Positions 16,335 to 24,997 of a DNA stretch of 38,009 nt are shown one piece after another (position 1 is the first letter of the stretch; each line of letters starts with the position of its first letter). The notes beneath the pieces are model-generated. The model saw only the letters and a list, made by a program, of their open reading frames with translations. It had not been told where the DNA came from and searched no databases. The stretch lies in contig NZ_JABEKV010000013.1 of assembly GCF_013283645.1 (NCBI RefSeq), forward strand, positions 1 to 38,009. Reading direction: 5' to 3'. The DNA comes from Sinorhizobium psoraleae (lineage in GTDB: Bacteria; Pseudomonadota; Alphaproteobacteria; Rhizobiales; Rhizobiaceae). The position numbers and the translations under genes are program-made.

Positions 16335-16504
16335 GAGCGAAACTGATCCTGATTGCAATCGCGACAATTCTTACCATCGGCAGCGCCAGCGCCTGGTTCA
16401 TCATCTCGGAAAAGCAGGCAGCGCAGGAGCGCCGCGCGAGGTTCTTCGGCTCACCGAAAGCGTATCCCACGTCGGGCGGCGAGAAGATGAAACTCGAATG
16501 GTGA
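16328..16504 (+). CDS. trbK: TrbK, small entry-exclusion-type protein
   Basis: This 58-residue frame starts at 16328, overlapping the trbJ stop by seven bases. It has one N-terminal hydrophobic segment (LILIAIATILTIGSASAWFI) and a charged tail. Position and size fit TrbK, which in Ti-type and RP4 systems blocks uptake of a plasmid already present. No Cys of a lipobox is visible, so it would be membrane-anchored rather than lipidated. Its C-terminus (RRARFFGSPKAYPTSGGEKM, then KLEW) mirrors that of TrbJ. Confidence 0.82.
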   Translation: MVRAKLILIAIATILTIGSASAWFIISEKQAAQERRARFFGSPKAYPTSGGEKMKLEW

Positions 16505-16508
16505 ACTC

Positions 16509-17687
16509 ATGAACGCGAAACAACTCCGTGCGCTGCGCGTAGCCATGCTGCTTGCGGCTTTTGCTGCATTGGCCACACAGCCCGCTTTGGCTCAGGAGGG
16601 CTCGGTACTGACGTCCCTTCAAAACCAGATAACAACGGCTGCGAAAGGGTGGGAGACCACCGTCATGGAGGCCGCGAAGTCGTTGTTCTGGATTCTTGCT
16701 ACCATCGAAATCGGCGTCGCAGCGGTCTGGCTTGCGCTTCAGGCCGCGTCCCTCGACAGCTGGTTTGCCGAGCTCGTCCGGCGCATCATGTTCGTCGGCT
16801 TCTTCGCGTTCGTGCTGGCGCAAGGGCCGACCTTCGCCAAGGCCGTCGTCGATAGTCTCTTCCAGATTGGGGCGGAAGGCGGCACCGCGTCGCCGGCGGA
16901 CGTCTTCAACGCCGGCCTCGCCGTCGCAACCAAGATGTCCGAAAAAATCCAGTTCGGCCTTTTCGAGGACAACGCGCTCGCTATCTCGGCCGCTTTCGCC
17001 ATGGTGGTCGTGGTCATTTCTTTCTCTCTTGTCGCGGCAATCTTCGTGTCCGTCATGGTTGAGATGTATCTCGGCCTGCTTGCGGGAATGATCATGCTTG
17101 GCCTTGGAGGGTCGTCGTTCACCAAAGACTTCGCCGTCCGCTATCTGGTTTATGCCTTCTCAGTAGGCATGAAGCTCATGGCGTTGGTCATGATCTCCCG
17201 CATCGGATCGGAAGTCCTCATCGGATTGGCGAATGAGCCCCAAGTCGGCGACCAGTTCCAGACTGCCCTCGCGATTGCCGGGATCGCCGTGGTCGTCTTC
17301 ATCATTGCGATCTACGTGCCGAATATCATTCAGGGCGTTGTCCAGGGCGCCTCGGTTTCCGGGGGCATGGAAACGATACGCCACGGTGGCCAGGCGGCAT
17401 CCTTCGCCGCAGGCGCCGCATTCCTGGCGGCGGGTGCAGCGAGGGCGGGTTTTTCGGCCAGTCAGTCGGCACGAGCAGCCGGTTCATCGGTCGCTGGTGC
17501 CACTCTTCGAGGGTTCGGCGCGGGGATCGGATCCGCCGGTAGTGCTGCTGGATCCGCGGCCAAGGACAAGGCGATTGGCGCTCCCGGCGCCTATGCCGGA
17601 TCGATCCTCGGCCTAGCTAACGCCAAGCTCGATGAGAGCCGCGGAGGCTACAGCGGGCACAAGCCTCCTCCCGAACGCAAAGACTAA
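16509..17687 (+). CDS. trbL: TrbL, polytopic inner-membrane conjugation protein
   Basis: The 392-residue protein begins with a cleavable or anchoring hydrophobic segment (MLLAAFAALATQPALAQ), continues with at least five hydrophobic segments including a conserved Gly-rich stretch (LGGSSFTKDFAVRYLVYAFS), and ends in a soluble Gly/Ala/Ser-rich tail, as usual for TrbL/VirB6. VirB6 proteins form part of the inner-membrane passage for the transferred DNA. It starts four bases after trbK. Confidence 0.94.
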   Translation: MNAKQLRALRVAMLLAAFAALATQPALAQEGSVLTSLQNQITTAAKGWETTVMEAAKSLFWILATIEIGVAAVWLALQAASLDSWFAELVRRIMFVGFFAFVLAQGPTFAKAVVDSLFQIGAEGGTASPADVFNAGLAVATKMSEKIQFGLFEDNALAISAAFAMVVVVISFSLVAAIFVSVMVEMYLGLLAGMIMLGLGGSSFTKDFAVRYLVYAFSVGMKLMALVMISRIGSEVLIGLANEPQVGDQFQTALAIAGIAVVVFIIAIYVPNIIQGVVQGASVSGGMETIRHGGQAASFAAGAAFLAAGAARAGFSASQSARAAGSSVAGATLRGFGAGIGSAGSAAGSAAKDKAIGAPGAYAGSILGLANAKLDESRGGYSGHKPPPERKD

Positions 17688-17711
17688 CAGCAATCAGAAA
17701 GTGATCGACCG

Positions 17712-18374
17712 ATGGCAGCCAATCGCGCCCCCGAGAATCCCTATCTTGCCGCGCGGCAGGAATGGACGGAACGATACGGATCCTATGTGCGAGCCGCCGC
17801 TGCCTGGCGCATTGTCGGCATTCTGGGCCTGACCATGGCGGTCATCGGTTTCGGATATGCGATGCACCTGAGTACCCAGGTCAAGCTCGTGCCCTACATT
17901 ATCGAAGTCGACAAGCTCGGAACCTCGGTCACAGCCGGCTTCCCTGAACAAATTGAATATGCGGATGTGCGAGTGGTGCGCGCCACACTCGGCAATTTCG
18001 TCACCAGCTTCCGTGCGATCACGCCCGATGCCGTTGTGCAGAAACAATATATCGACCGAACTTACGCGCTCCTTCGCACCTCCGACCCCTCGACGGAGAA
18101 GATCAACGCCTGGTTCCGGGGCAATTCGCCGTTCGAAAAGGCGAAGACATCCATCATCGCCATCGAGGTCAACAACATCGTAGCGCTCTCGAACCAGACC
18201 TATCAGATCGACTGGACCGAATATGAGCGTGATCGAAAGGGCAAGGAAACCGGCACACGCCGGTTTCGCGGGATCGCGACGGTCGCGCTGACTGTGCCGC
18301 AGGACGAGGCGACGATCCGTCTCAATCCGATCGGCCTCTATGTCCGCGACTTCGACTGGACGGCACAGCTTTAA
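17712..18374 (+). CDS. trbF: TrbF, VirB8-like inner-membrane protein
   Basis: The 220-residue bitopic protein has a short cytoplasmic part (ENPYLAARQEWTERYGSYV), one membrane helix near residues 38-58, and a periplasmic NTF2-like domain ending FDWTAQL. VirB8/TrbF nucleates assembly of the channel. It lies 24 bases after trbL and 17 before trbG. Confidence 0.94.
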   Translation: MAANRAPENPYLAARQEWTERYGSYVRAAAAWRIVGILGLTMAVIGFGYAMHLSTQVKLVPYIIEVDKLGTSVTAGFPEQIEYADVRVVRATLGNFVTSFRAITPDAVVQKQYIDRTYALLRTSDPSTEKINAWFRGNSPFEKAKTSIIAIEVNNIVALSNQTYQIDWTEYERDRKGKETGTRRFRGIATVALTVPQDEATIRLNPIGLYVRDFDWTAQL

Positions 18375-18391
18375 GGGCAGGGAGTTCTCAC

Positions 18392-19204
18392 GTGCACAAA
18401 ACAGGATTGATCGCAGCCGTCGGCTGCATGGCCGGACTCGTCCTTGTGAGCGGCGCTCACGCGCAAAGCATGACGACCAACGAGGCAAAAGGCACCAAAC
18501 TCTCAAGTAAGTGGCGGGGCACGCCGGGCCTCGTCACCACGGGACCGGACGGAAAGGTGATCTTCCTGTTTGGCGAAACGCAGCCGTCCGTCGTCTGCTC
18601 GCCGCTGCAGGTTTGCGATATCGAGCTGCAGGGCGGCGAGATCGTCCGCGACGTCCTGGTCGGCGACACCGTTCGCTGGAAGGTCGAACCGGCGACATCA
18701 GGCGCGGCCAGTGGGCAGGCGATCCATCTGATCGTCAAGCCTTCGGAACCTGGCCTCGTCACCTCGATGGTGGTGACGACATCGCGGCGCACATACCATA
18801 TCCAGCTCAAAGCCCATCCGAGCCAATACATGGCCCGCGTCGGCTTCGAATATCCCGAAGACACCTCGACCAAGCTCGCCGACATCAATGCCCGGCTCGA
18901 GACCGGCGGTATTCCGGGGACGGCGCCGGATAAGCTCAACTTCTCCTATTCCGTGAGTGGGAACGCGCGCTGGCGACCGAAGCGGGTCTATTCGGACGGC
19001 GCGAAAACCTACATTCAGTTTCCGAGGTCCATTTCCGGCCAGGATGCGCCGGTGCTGTTCGTCGTCTCTGGCGGCCAGAACCGCATCGTCAACTATCGCA
19101 TGAAGGACGACATGATGATCGTCGACTATGCCGTCGACAAAGCGATCCTCGTCTCCGGTGTTGGCTGGCGCCAGCAGAAGATCACCATCCGGCGGGGAGG
19201 TTGA
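18392..19204 (+). CDS. trbG: TrbG, VirB9-like periplasmic/outer-membrane core protein
   Basis: The 270-residue protein starts with GTG at 18392, placed by GGGAG upstream. A signal peptide (LIAAVGCMAGLVLVSGAHAQ) is followed by the VirB9 N- and C-terminal beta-rich domains (RTYHIQLKAHPSQYMARVGF; IVDYAVDKAILVSGVGW). With TrbH and TrbI it forms the outer-membrane core complex. TrbH begins four bases downstream. Confidence 0.94.
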   Translation: MHKTGLIAAVGCMAGLVLVSGAHAQSMTTNEAKGTKLSSKWRGTPGLVTTGPDGKVIFLFGETQPSVVCSPLQVCDIELQGGEIVRDVLVGDTVRWKVEPATSGAASGQAIHLIVKPSEPGLVTSMVVTTSRRTYHIQLKAHPSQYMARVGFEYPEDTSTKLADINARLETGGIPGTAPDKLNFSYSVSGNARWRPKRVYSDGAKTYIQFPRSISGQDAPVLFVVSGGQNRIVNYRMKDDMMIVDYAVDKAILVSGVGWRQQKITIRRGG

Positions 19205-19207
19205 ACG

Positions 19208-19645
19208 ATGCGGAAAATTCTTCCCTTGATCGTCGCCACTGCCCTTCTTTCCGGTTGCCAAAGTGACGACGTTGGCTTGACCACAAGCTCTAGTCCTATG
19301 CCTGTGGCCGATCTCGCTGCGAGCGCCATCGCGGGTGACATGGTGAGCCGGCTTGCCGAGCAAATCGGTCTCCCCGGCACGACAACCATCAAGATGAAGA
19401 ACGACACGTCAGAGTTCGCGATGGCGCTCGAGGCTGCCCTGAAGGGCTGGGGTTACACCGTCGTCACCGATGGAAAAGTCGACAAGGACCGGAAGCCGGT
19501 GGAACTTGCGTGGTCGCTCGACAGCTTTGACGGCCAGGTACTTGCCCGGCTGACGACGCCCTCGATCGCGCTCGGCCGTGTCTATACGCCCACGGCAGCT
19601 GGAGCCACACCGGCGAGCCCACTTTCAATCATGCGGCGCCACTGA
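19208..19645 (+). CDS. trbH: TrbH, outer-membrane lipoprotein of the core complex
   Basis: The 145-residue protein carries a lipobox LLSGC near residue 17 and is VirB7-like in role though longer. The mature part has LAEQIGLPGTTTIKMK and a beta-rich C-terminus. It sits between trbG and trbI, where it would anchor the TrbG-TrbI core to the outer membrane. Confidence 0.9.
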   Translation: MRKILPLIVATALLSGCQSDDVGLTTSSSPMPVADLAASAIAGDMVSRLAEQIGLPGTTTIKMKNDTSEFAMALEAALKGWGYTVVTDGKVDKDRKPVELAWSLDSFDGQVLARLTTPSIALGRVYTPTAAGATPASPLSIMRRH

Positions 19646-19656
19646 CGGAGATACAC

Positions 19657-20958
19657 ATGGTTCAGTCGCTTCAGCTCGGCACGTCCGGCAATGCCGAGGA
19701 TCGACAGGGCATGCGCCGTCTCAGCCGGCTGCCGATCATCATCGCCATCGTCGTCATCGTGCTGTTCTTCGGCGTCGTCGCGATCGGTCTTTCGTTGCGC
19801 GGGCTGACCTTCAACCGTGGGAACGATCTCGACAGCGCATCCAATTCCCCGGCGACGAACTTTGGGGACCAGCTAAAAAGGGGTATCTCGGACGGCATCA
19901 TCGGCGAGCCTGAAAGGCAGGACGTCTTCCAGCCAACACCCGTCATCGTCCAGAAGGAGGAGAAACAGGAACCCGCTGTCGAGCGCCAACCGGTGGAACG
20001 ACAAGAGCGCCGACCGCGGATCGAGTCGGAGGAAGAGTGGAGGGCCCGGCTGGAGCGTGAGCAGGACGAGCAGTATATCCGTGAAGCGCAGCGCCAGCGG
20101 ATGGCACGCCTTCAGGCGCGCGCCACAGCTCTCGACTCTCCGTTGAAAGTCGACATCTCCGATGCCGAGAAGACTGCGGCAAATCCTACCGACACCGGGC
20201 GGCAGAATTCGACGGCGACAGCAACCAATGCTTCGGACCTCTACGCGGCCGCCATGAAATCCGGGCTCACGGGGCAGAACGTCGAACAAAACGGCCAGAC
20301 ATCGAAGGAGGATTTCTTCAATCAGGATATCATGGATCTCGGCTACCTGCCGAACAAGGTCGTGCCGCAGATCTCGACCTATGAGTTGAAGCGCGGCTCG
20401 GTCATCCCGGCCACTTTGATCACCGGCCTCAATTCCGACCTGCCGGGCAGGATCACCGCGCAAGTCAGCCAGAATGTCTACGACAGCGCCACCGGCTATC
20501 GGCTCTTGATCCCGCAAGGCGCGAAGCTGTTCGGCCGCTATGATTCGAAGATTTCCTTCGGTCAGGAGCGCGTTCTGGTCGTCTGGACCGATCTCATCTT
20601 CCCGAACGGCTCGACGCTGCAGATCGGTGGCATGGCAGGGACCGATGCCGAAGGTTATGAAGGCTTAAAGGACAAGATCGATCGCCACCTCTGGCGGACC
20701 TTCGGCTCGGCTGCGCTGATCGCGCTGATTGGGGCCGGAATCGATGTGTCGATGCCCGAAAGCTCGACACTGGCGATACAGGATACTGCTTCGGACGCCG
20801 CACGACGAAGCTTCGTTGAATCCTTCGGCCGGGTGGCTGAGCAGACCATTTCGAAAAACCTGAATGTCCAGCCGACGATCCGCGTTCGGCCCGGCTACAA
20901 ATTCAATGTCCTTGTCGACCAGGACATCATCTTTTCGTCCGCCTACCACGCAAATTAG
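19657..20958 (+). CDS. trbI: TrbI, VirB10-like core protein
   Basis: The 433-residue protein has a single membrane helix near residues 29-50, a long Pro/Arg/Glu-rich periplasmic linker (residues about 85-150) and the C-terminal VirB10 beta-barrel domain (SVIPATLITGLNSDLPGRIT; GYRLLIPQGAKLFGRYDS). VirB10 proteins bridge inner and outer membranes and sense ATPase energy. It is the last gene of the trb operon. Confidence 0.95.
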   Translation: MVQSLQLGTSGNAEDRQGMRRLSRLPIIIAIVVIVLFFGVVAIGLSLRGLTFNRGNDLDSASNSPATNFGDQLKRGISDGIIGEPERQDVFQPTPVIVQKEEKQEPAVERQPVERQERRPRIESEEEWRARLEREQDEQYIREAQRQRMARLQARATALDSPLKVDISDAEKTAANPTDTGRQNSTATATNASDLYAAAMKSGLTGQNVEQNGQTSKEDFFNQDIMDLGYLPNKVVPQISTYELKRGSVIPATLITGLNSDLPGRITAQVSQNVYDSATGYRLLIPQGAKLFGRYDSKISFGQERVLVVWTDLIFPNGSTLQIGGMAGTDAEGYEGLKDKIDRHLWRTFGSAALIALIGAGIDVSMPESSTLAIQDTASDAARRSFVESFGRVAEQTISKNLNVQPTIRVRPGYKFNVLVDQDIIFSSAYHAN

Positions 20959-21285
20959 CGGCGCAGTGCCAGAGACCTGCTCCGTCGATCTGCCGCTGGT
21001 TGACGCGGGGTGTCGCGGTACAATCACTGCAGTGCACAGTTTTTCCTCAGTTTGTCCATTTTTTGGGCTGCCGGAGCTTGAAAGCTGCATCAGCGCAGGT
21101 AGTGCTAGTATACACGGCCCGAGGGACTGCTTCGCATGAGCAGGCACCGGAGGGTGCCGTCAAACGTTGACTCTGTGCGTGAATCGCAGCCGTGATCCGA
21201 TGGCCCAACCGGCTTGAGGTCGTGTCACATTGGGCTGATCATCATCGTCAAAGAACGAATTCGCCGGGTCAAGAAGATAGGAGAG
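20959..21285. other. trbI-traR intergenic region
   Basis: No gene is supported. A perfect 10-base palindrome CACTGCAGTG is at 21025-21034, followed by T-rich sequence (21041-21062) but without a clear terminator stem. The traR promoter should lie here; no convincing -35/-10 pair was found. Confidence 0.4.
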
Positions 21286-21996
21286 ATGTCAGTGGACCCG
21301 GACCTTCGATCGCTAATCGATATGCTGGAAGCTGCGCAAGACGAGCACATGATCAAGAGTGCGCTCAGAAACTTCGCGCGTTGCCACGGGTATGACCGGT
21401 TTGCTTATCTGCAGACAGAAGGCCTCGACATCCGGACGTTCAACTCCTATCCCGAGCCATGGCAGGACATCTACCTCGGCAGCAAATATTCGCGCATCGA
21501 TCCCGTGGTAACGGAAGCAAAACGCAGACGCGATATGTTTTTCTGGACCGCCGACGATTGGCCCGCGCGAGGATCTTCTCCTCTTCGGCGGTTTCGCGAC
21601 CAGGCAGTCGACCACGGCATTCGTTGCGGCGTCACCATTCCGGTCGAGGGAAGTTTCCAATCCACGATGATGCTGACCTTCGCATCGCGCGAAAGAGAGG
21701 TGGACATTTCAGGCCTGCTCGATGCCAAAAAGGCGGTTCAAGTGGTGATGGCCGTTCACTATCAACTGAAGATCCTTGCGGCAAAGACGGCAGTCAGTCC
21801 TAAGCGAATGCTGTCGCCGCGCGAACTGACATGCGTAATGTGGGCGACGAGGGGAAAGAACACGCCTGACACCGCGAAACTTACCGGCATCACTCCCAGA
21901 ACCGTGCAGCACCATCTGGATAACGCTCGTGAAAAGCTTGACGCAAAGACGGTGACGCAACTCGTTGCCATCGCCAAGGATCGTGGTCTGGTCTGA
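21286..21996 (+). CDS. traR: TraR, LuxR-type quorum-sensing activator
   Basis: The 236-residue protein has the autoinducer-binding domain followed by a LuxR helix-turn-helix (LSPRELTCVMWATRGKNTPD to about residue 230). The signal-pocket residues known in Ti TraR appear in register: Y55, W59, D72 and W87. It would bind the TraI product, dimerise and activate tra and trb transcription. The ATG at 21286 gives the usual length (Ti TraR has 234 residues); an upstream in-frame ATG at 21214 would add an unmatched extension. It follows trbI as in Ti plasmids and converges with traM. Confidence 0.95.
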   Translation: MSVDPDLRSLIDMLEAAQDEHMIKSALRNFARCHGYDRFAYLQTEGLDIRTFNSYPEPWQDIYLGSKYSRIDPVVTEAKRRRDMFFWTADDWPARGSSPLRRFRDQAVDHGIRCGVTIPVEGSFQSTMMLTFASREREVDISGLLDAKKAVQVVMAVHYQLKILAAKTAVSPKRMLSPRELTCVMWATRGKNTPDTAKLTGITPRTVQHHLDNAREKLDAKTVTQLVAIAKDRGLV

Positions 21997-21999
21997 GCT

Positions 22000-22317
22000 C
22001 TAGTTGTTATCCTCCAAAGGCACGACTGGAATGAAGCCGAGTGCGTCCAGAATTTCCGAGAGTTCCTCATGTTGAGCCTCGGAGATCTTTTGGCGCGCGA
22101 TGTATTCGTCCTGGAGCGTCTGGAGCACGGAACTAGCGATCGACGGATCATCGCTTGCGCGCGACCACTCTTCGTAGATGGCCTGATCGGCCGCAAGAAG
22201 TCGGCGGTGTTCGCGAATAGCGGAGACTGCCAAGGCTTCTAGTTCTGACTTTTGCATCGAAACGTATCGCGGTTCCCTCTCGTCTCTTTTGCCTTGGGAG
22301 GGACCTACATCTTTCAT
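22000..22317 (-). CDS. traM: TraM, TraR antiactivator
   Basis: The 105-residue helical protein ends with the TraM signature ILDALGFIPVV and has the LEALAVSAIREHRRL helix. TraM binds TraR directly and blocks premature quorum activation. The start at 22317 is chosen because GAGGAG precedes it; a longer frame to 22446 exists without support. It is convergent with traR, with only three bases between their stop codons, so read-through could produce overlapping antisense transcripts. Confidence 0.9.
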   Translation of the reverse strand: MKDVGPSQGKRDEREPRYVSMQKSELEALAVSAIREHRRLLAADQAIYEEWSRASDDPSIASSVLQTLQDEYIARQKISEAQHEELSEILDALGFIPVVPLEDNN

Positions 22318-22467
22318 CCGTCTCTCCTCGAACCTCATTCCTTTACCCGAAAACACGCCTTGGTCCGCATTAGACGATCTAATGCCATAACTGCACGGCT
22401 CGTGTTGCAGACGAACATTCCGACTGCATTGGCCGCGCAATATCACATGTCGCGCTGAATCGGAACT

Positions 22468-22484
22468 ATCGTTCCTGGAACGAT
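22468..22484. promoter_or_regulatory. Operator-like palindrome upstream of the XRE gene
   Basis: Perfect 8-base arms ATCGTTCC/GGAACGAT around a single T, flanked by further GGAAC and ATTCC half-sites at 22462 and 22485. It lies 28 bases before the XRE start and is a natural autoregulatory operator. It also lies about 150 bases upstream of traM on the other strand. Confidence 0.6.
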
Positions 22485-22511
22485 CATTCCGGTTCAGGCT
22501 CCGCTCACGTC

Positions 22512-22742
22512 ATGGATCTCAAGGAGGTCATGGCGACCAATCTGCGTCGTCTACGTCATGACAAGCAACTGACGCAGGAAGAATTAGCGCACCGCTCGGG
22601 TCTGAGCGCCCGCCATATTGGAGCGATCGAACGCGCCGATGTTTCTGCCACGGTCACCGTGCTTGGCCAAATTTCCGAAGCGCTGGGTGTGGAACCAGCC
22701 GCACTTCTGACACGCTTTACGACGTCGACCAAAAGCGGTTGA
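22512..22742 (+). CDS. Small XRE-family transcriptional regulator
   Basis: The 76-residue protein is almost only a Cro/CI-type helix-turn-helix: NLRRLRHDKQLTQEELAHRS with recognition helix SARHIGAIER. It should repress its own promoter through the palindrome at 22468. The ATG at 22512 lacks a good ribosome binding site; AAGGAGG lies just inside the frame, only two bases from the next ATG (22530). Whether it controls traM, the DUF5615 gene or the trb system cannot be told. Confidence 0.8.
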   Translation: MDLKEVMATNLRRLRHDKQLTQEELAHRSGLSARHIGAIERADVSATVTVLGQISEALGVEPAALLTRFTTSTKSG

Positions 22743-22800
22743 AACCGGCCTTCCTGCGACTTCGGAAAGTTAAGGGTCGAAAACGCCCTGGCTCGACCTC

Positions 22801-23185
22801 GTGAAGCTCATAATCGATGAATGCCTCCACACGTCTCTCGTGGCCGTAGCTCAGGCGCGCGGCCACGACTGTTTCCATGTCAATTGGCTGGGATTGAGCG
22901 GCGAAGCCGACTGGGATCTAATGCCTCATATCATCGGTTCGGATTTCACGTTTTCGTCACCACCAACGCTCGCGACTTCCGCAGGCTCTATGCAAAAAGA
23001 AGAAACTACATGCAGGCCTGGTGATCGTCGCGCCCCAGGTGCTTCCTGAGCTGCATCGACAACTGTTTGCCCTTATCCTGGAGGAACTGGAAGAGGGGTC
23101 TGAAATCGTAAACGAGGTCATCGAGGTGACGCTCGAAGGTGCGGACGGCGCGGTTCTCACGCGCTACTTTCTTGCGGAAGCCTGA
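22801..23185 (+). pseudogene. DUF5615 PIN-like protein, two frameshifts
   Basis: It starts at GTG 22801 with MKLIIDECL and RGHDCFHVNWLGLSG, typical of the DUF5615 PIN-like (putative toxin) family. Near 22952 (a TTTT run) the sensible frame changes to VFVTTNARDFRRLYA, and near 22996 (an AAAAA run) it changes again to LHAGLVIVAPQVLPELHRQL, ending at 23185. Each shift is explained by one missing base in a homopolymer. As written the product is truncated. No DUF433-type antitoxin is next to it; the XRE gene upstream could be its partner, but that is inference. Confidence 0.7.
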
Positions 23186-23373
23186 GCGCACGCGAACGGT
23201 TACTTCCCGCCAATCCTCGACAAGTCGATCCGCATGCCAGCACTGCCAATTTCCTGCTGAGCTAAGTCTTCGACCTCACTCGCTGGCGCAGGGTCCGCAT
23301 CACCGGTTTCCTTCTCTTCGCTGCTTGTTGGCCCGCCCCTATGGTCGACGACCGCTCCGTCCGGATCAGGAGC
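23186..23373. other. Spacer before traH
   Basis: No gene or clear terminator seen. The broken DUF5615 gene and traH converge here. Confidence 0.35.
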
Positions 23374-23817
23374 TTAAAACACGCTCACGCCTTCGAATTC
23401 CCCGGTCTTCCACGCGTAGACCGCATCCTCGAATATCTGAGGAAAGACATCTTCGCTCTCGGGGTTGCCGTACCACTTGGCAACGATCCGCAGGACCTTG
23501 GCAAACATCGATGTTCCCTTGCGAAGGTTTTCGCAGCTATCGACGAGGTCCAGCTGAAGGTCCGCTGCGTTCTTCACGCCAACGTCCGCCGGAAACTGTG
23601 TTAAGCCGACGCGGACTACGGCCTTTCCGACATATTGACGCACGATCGCTAACGCCGCGTCGGCCGTTGCAGCCTTAGGCACGAGGATCAATCGGCCGCC
23701 CGATTTAACGGAAATGGCGAGCGGGTCCGGCGAGCCTGCGGCCGCCACGAACTGCTCGACGATCGCCGGCTTGAGAGAAGGATCGGCGCATTCTTTGATC
23801 AGGGTAGCATCCAACAT
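23374..23817 (-). CDS. traH: TraH conjugation-associated protein
   Basis: The 147-residue protein matches TraH of Ti-type plasmids: MLDATLIKECADPSLKPAIV at the start, then IVRQYVGKAVVRVGLTQFPA and a C-terminal KWYGNPESEDV. Its function is not well defined. GAGGAG precedes the ATG at 23817; the longer frame to 23952 runs back into traB. It is the last gene of the traAFBH operon, 16 bases past traB. Confidence 0.9.
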   Translation of the reverse strand: MLDATLIKECADPSLKPAIVEQFVAAAGSPDPLAISVKSGGRLILVPKAATADAALAIVRQYVGKAVVRVGLTQFPADVGVKNAADLQLDLVDSCENLRKGTSMFAKVLRIVAKWYGNPESEDVFPQIFEDAVYAWKTGEFEGVSVF

Positions 23818-23833
23818 GACGTCTCCTCGGGCT

Positions 23834-24997
23834 TCAGGTGTTAAAGGAAAGAACAAGTGGTTTTGCAAAGAGCTTCGCCCATGCCACAGCGCTCGCGCGC
23901 TGTATCGCGACGATGGAAGTCCCCTTGGTCCACCATCCGTTTCCAACTGCAAGGATCAGGTCTGGGCCGTGGAGCATCGATTGCAGTACCGGCCAGACGA
24001 CGAGCTGCTCGTAGCAGATGAGTGGCGCGACCTGGCGATCGCCCGCAGTCGCAACTGGCTTGGCAAAGAAATGCGCGCGGGCGCCGCCACTTGTCCCCAA
24101 CCACGACCGCCATGGCTGCCACATCGAGCCGGGGACCGGCATTCGCTCGCGATAGAGGACCCTGCCTCCGCCGGCAGAGAGAGCGATGAGCACATTGTCA
24201 TATCCCTTCGCACCGACGATGGCGGCGCCGGCGACCACCGAAAAATCAGACCCCTGCAGGGCCTTGACCCAGAGCCGCTCGACCGTCGGCGTCCAAAACC
24301 CCAGGGCGCTCTCAGGCAGAACGACATTCCGGATGGCGCCGGATGCACGGTCCTTCACCGTGGCAATCAGATCACGGTGACGCTGAATGCTAGCGTCACG
24401 ACCGAGCGATGACCCCATTTGGACATCGACCACCTGCCAGCCCTCCGGTAGTGTCGGATCGGTCCAGTTCGCGGCGGACCAAAGCCACAAGCCTGTAAAG
24501 GCGATTGCGACAGCCGGCCACATGCGGGTTACCAGGCCTATGAGGCCGGCTGTGATCGCGATCAGTCCCCACCATTCGCATCCGGGGAACAGAACGCCGG
24601 CTGCCGTCACAGGATGTGCCCAGCCGGTGATGCCGAAAGGTGGCAGCGCCATAAGAGAAGCCGCCGCCAGATAGCGAAGTGGACGAACGCCGAAGCGCTT
24701 CGACCAGAGTACCGCATGCACAGCAACAAAGCTCGCCGAGGCACACAGCCATAGCAACAAGCCCGGCCAGAGGTCGGAGGCATAGAAGGCCGCGACGCCT
24801 TGTGGCAAACCACGTGATGCCGCGAGGAAATACCCGGCCGAGACAAACGCTGCCACACACCTGCTTTGCGCCCTCGACCAAAGGACCGGGAACGCCAGCG
24901 AGATAGGGAGAAGCAGGACATGACCGCTCCACCCGATCGTTCCGGCAACAATGGAAGCGATGACCAGAAGCGCCGGCAGGAGGTAATCAGGGCGCAT
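23834..24997 (-). CDS. traB: TraB, conjugation enhancer membrane protein
   Basis: The 387-residue protein has several N-terminal membrane segments and a C-terminal nitrilase/CN-hydrolase-like domain (NVVLPESALGFWTPTVERLW; PLICYEQLV), a layout like apolipoprotein N-acyltransferase. The Glu of PESALG, a Lys-containing middle and the Cys of LICYEQ fit the Glu-Lys-Cys triad. TraB raises transfer efficiency in Ti plasmids, but its substrate is not known. It overlaps traF by 11 bases. Confidence 0.9.
   Translation of the reverse strand: MRPDYLLPALLVIASIVAGTIGWSGHVLLLPISLAFPVLWSRAQSRCVAAFVSAGYFLAASRGLPQGVAAFYASDLWPGLLLWLCASASFVAVHAVLWSKRFGVRPLRYLAAASLMALPPFGITGWAHPVTAAGVLFPGCEWWGLIAITAGLIGLVTRMWPAVAIAFTGLWLWSAANWTDPTLPEGWQVVDVQMGSSLGRDASIQRHRDLIATVKDRASGAIRNVVLPESALGFWTPTVERLWVKALQGSDFSVVAGAAIVGAKGYDNVLIALSAGGGRVLYRERMPVPGSMWQPWRSWLGTSGGARAHFFAKPVATAGDRQVAPLICYEQLVVWPVLQSMLHGPDLILAVGNGWWTKGTSIVAIQRASAVAWAKLFAKPLVLSFNT

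Noticed and set aside
17694..18506. Minus-strand frame of 270 codons over trbF
   Set aside because: Shadow of trbF.
21025..21034. CACTGCAGTG palindrome as a tra box
   Set aside because: A 10-base palindrome only; does not fit the 18-base TraR site and is far from the regulated genes.
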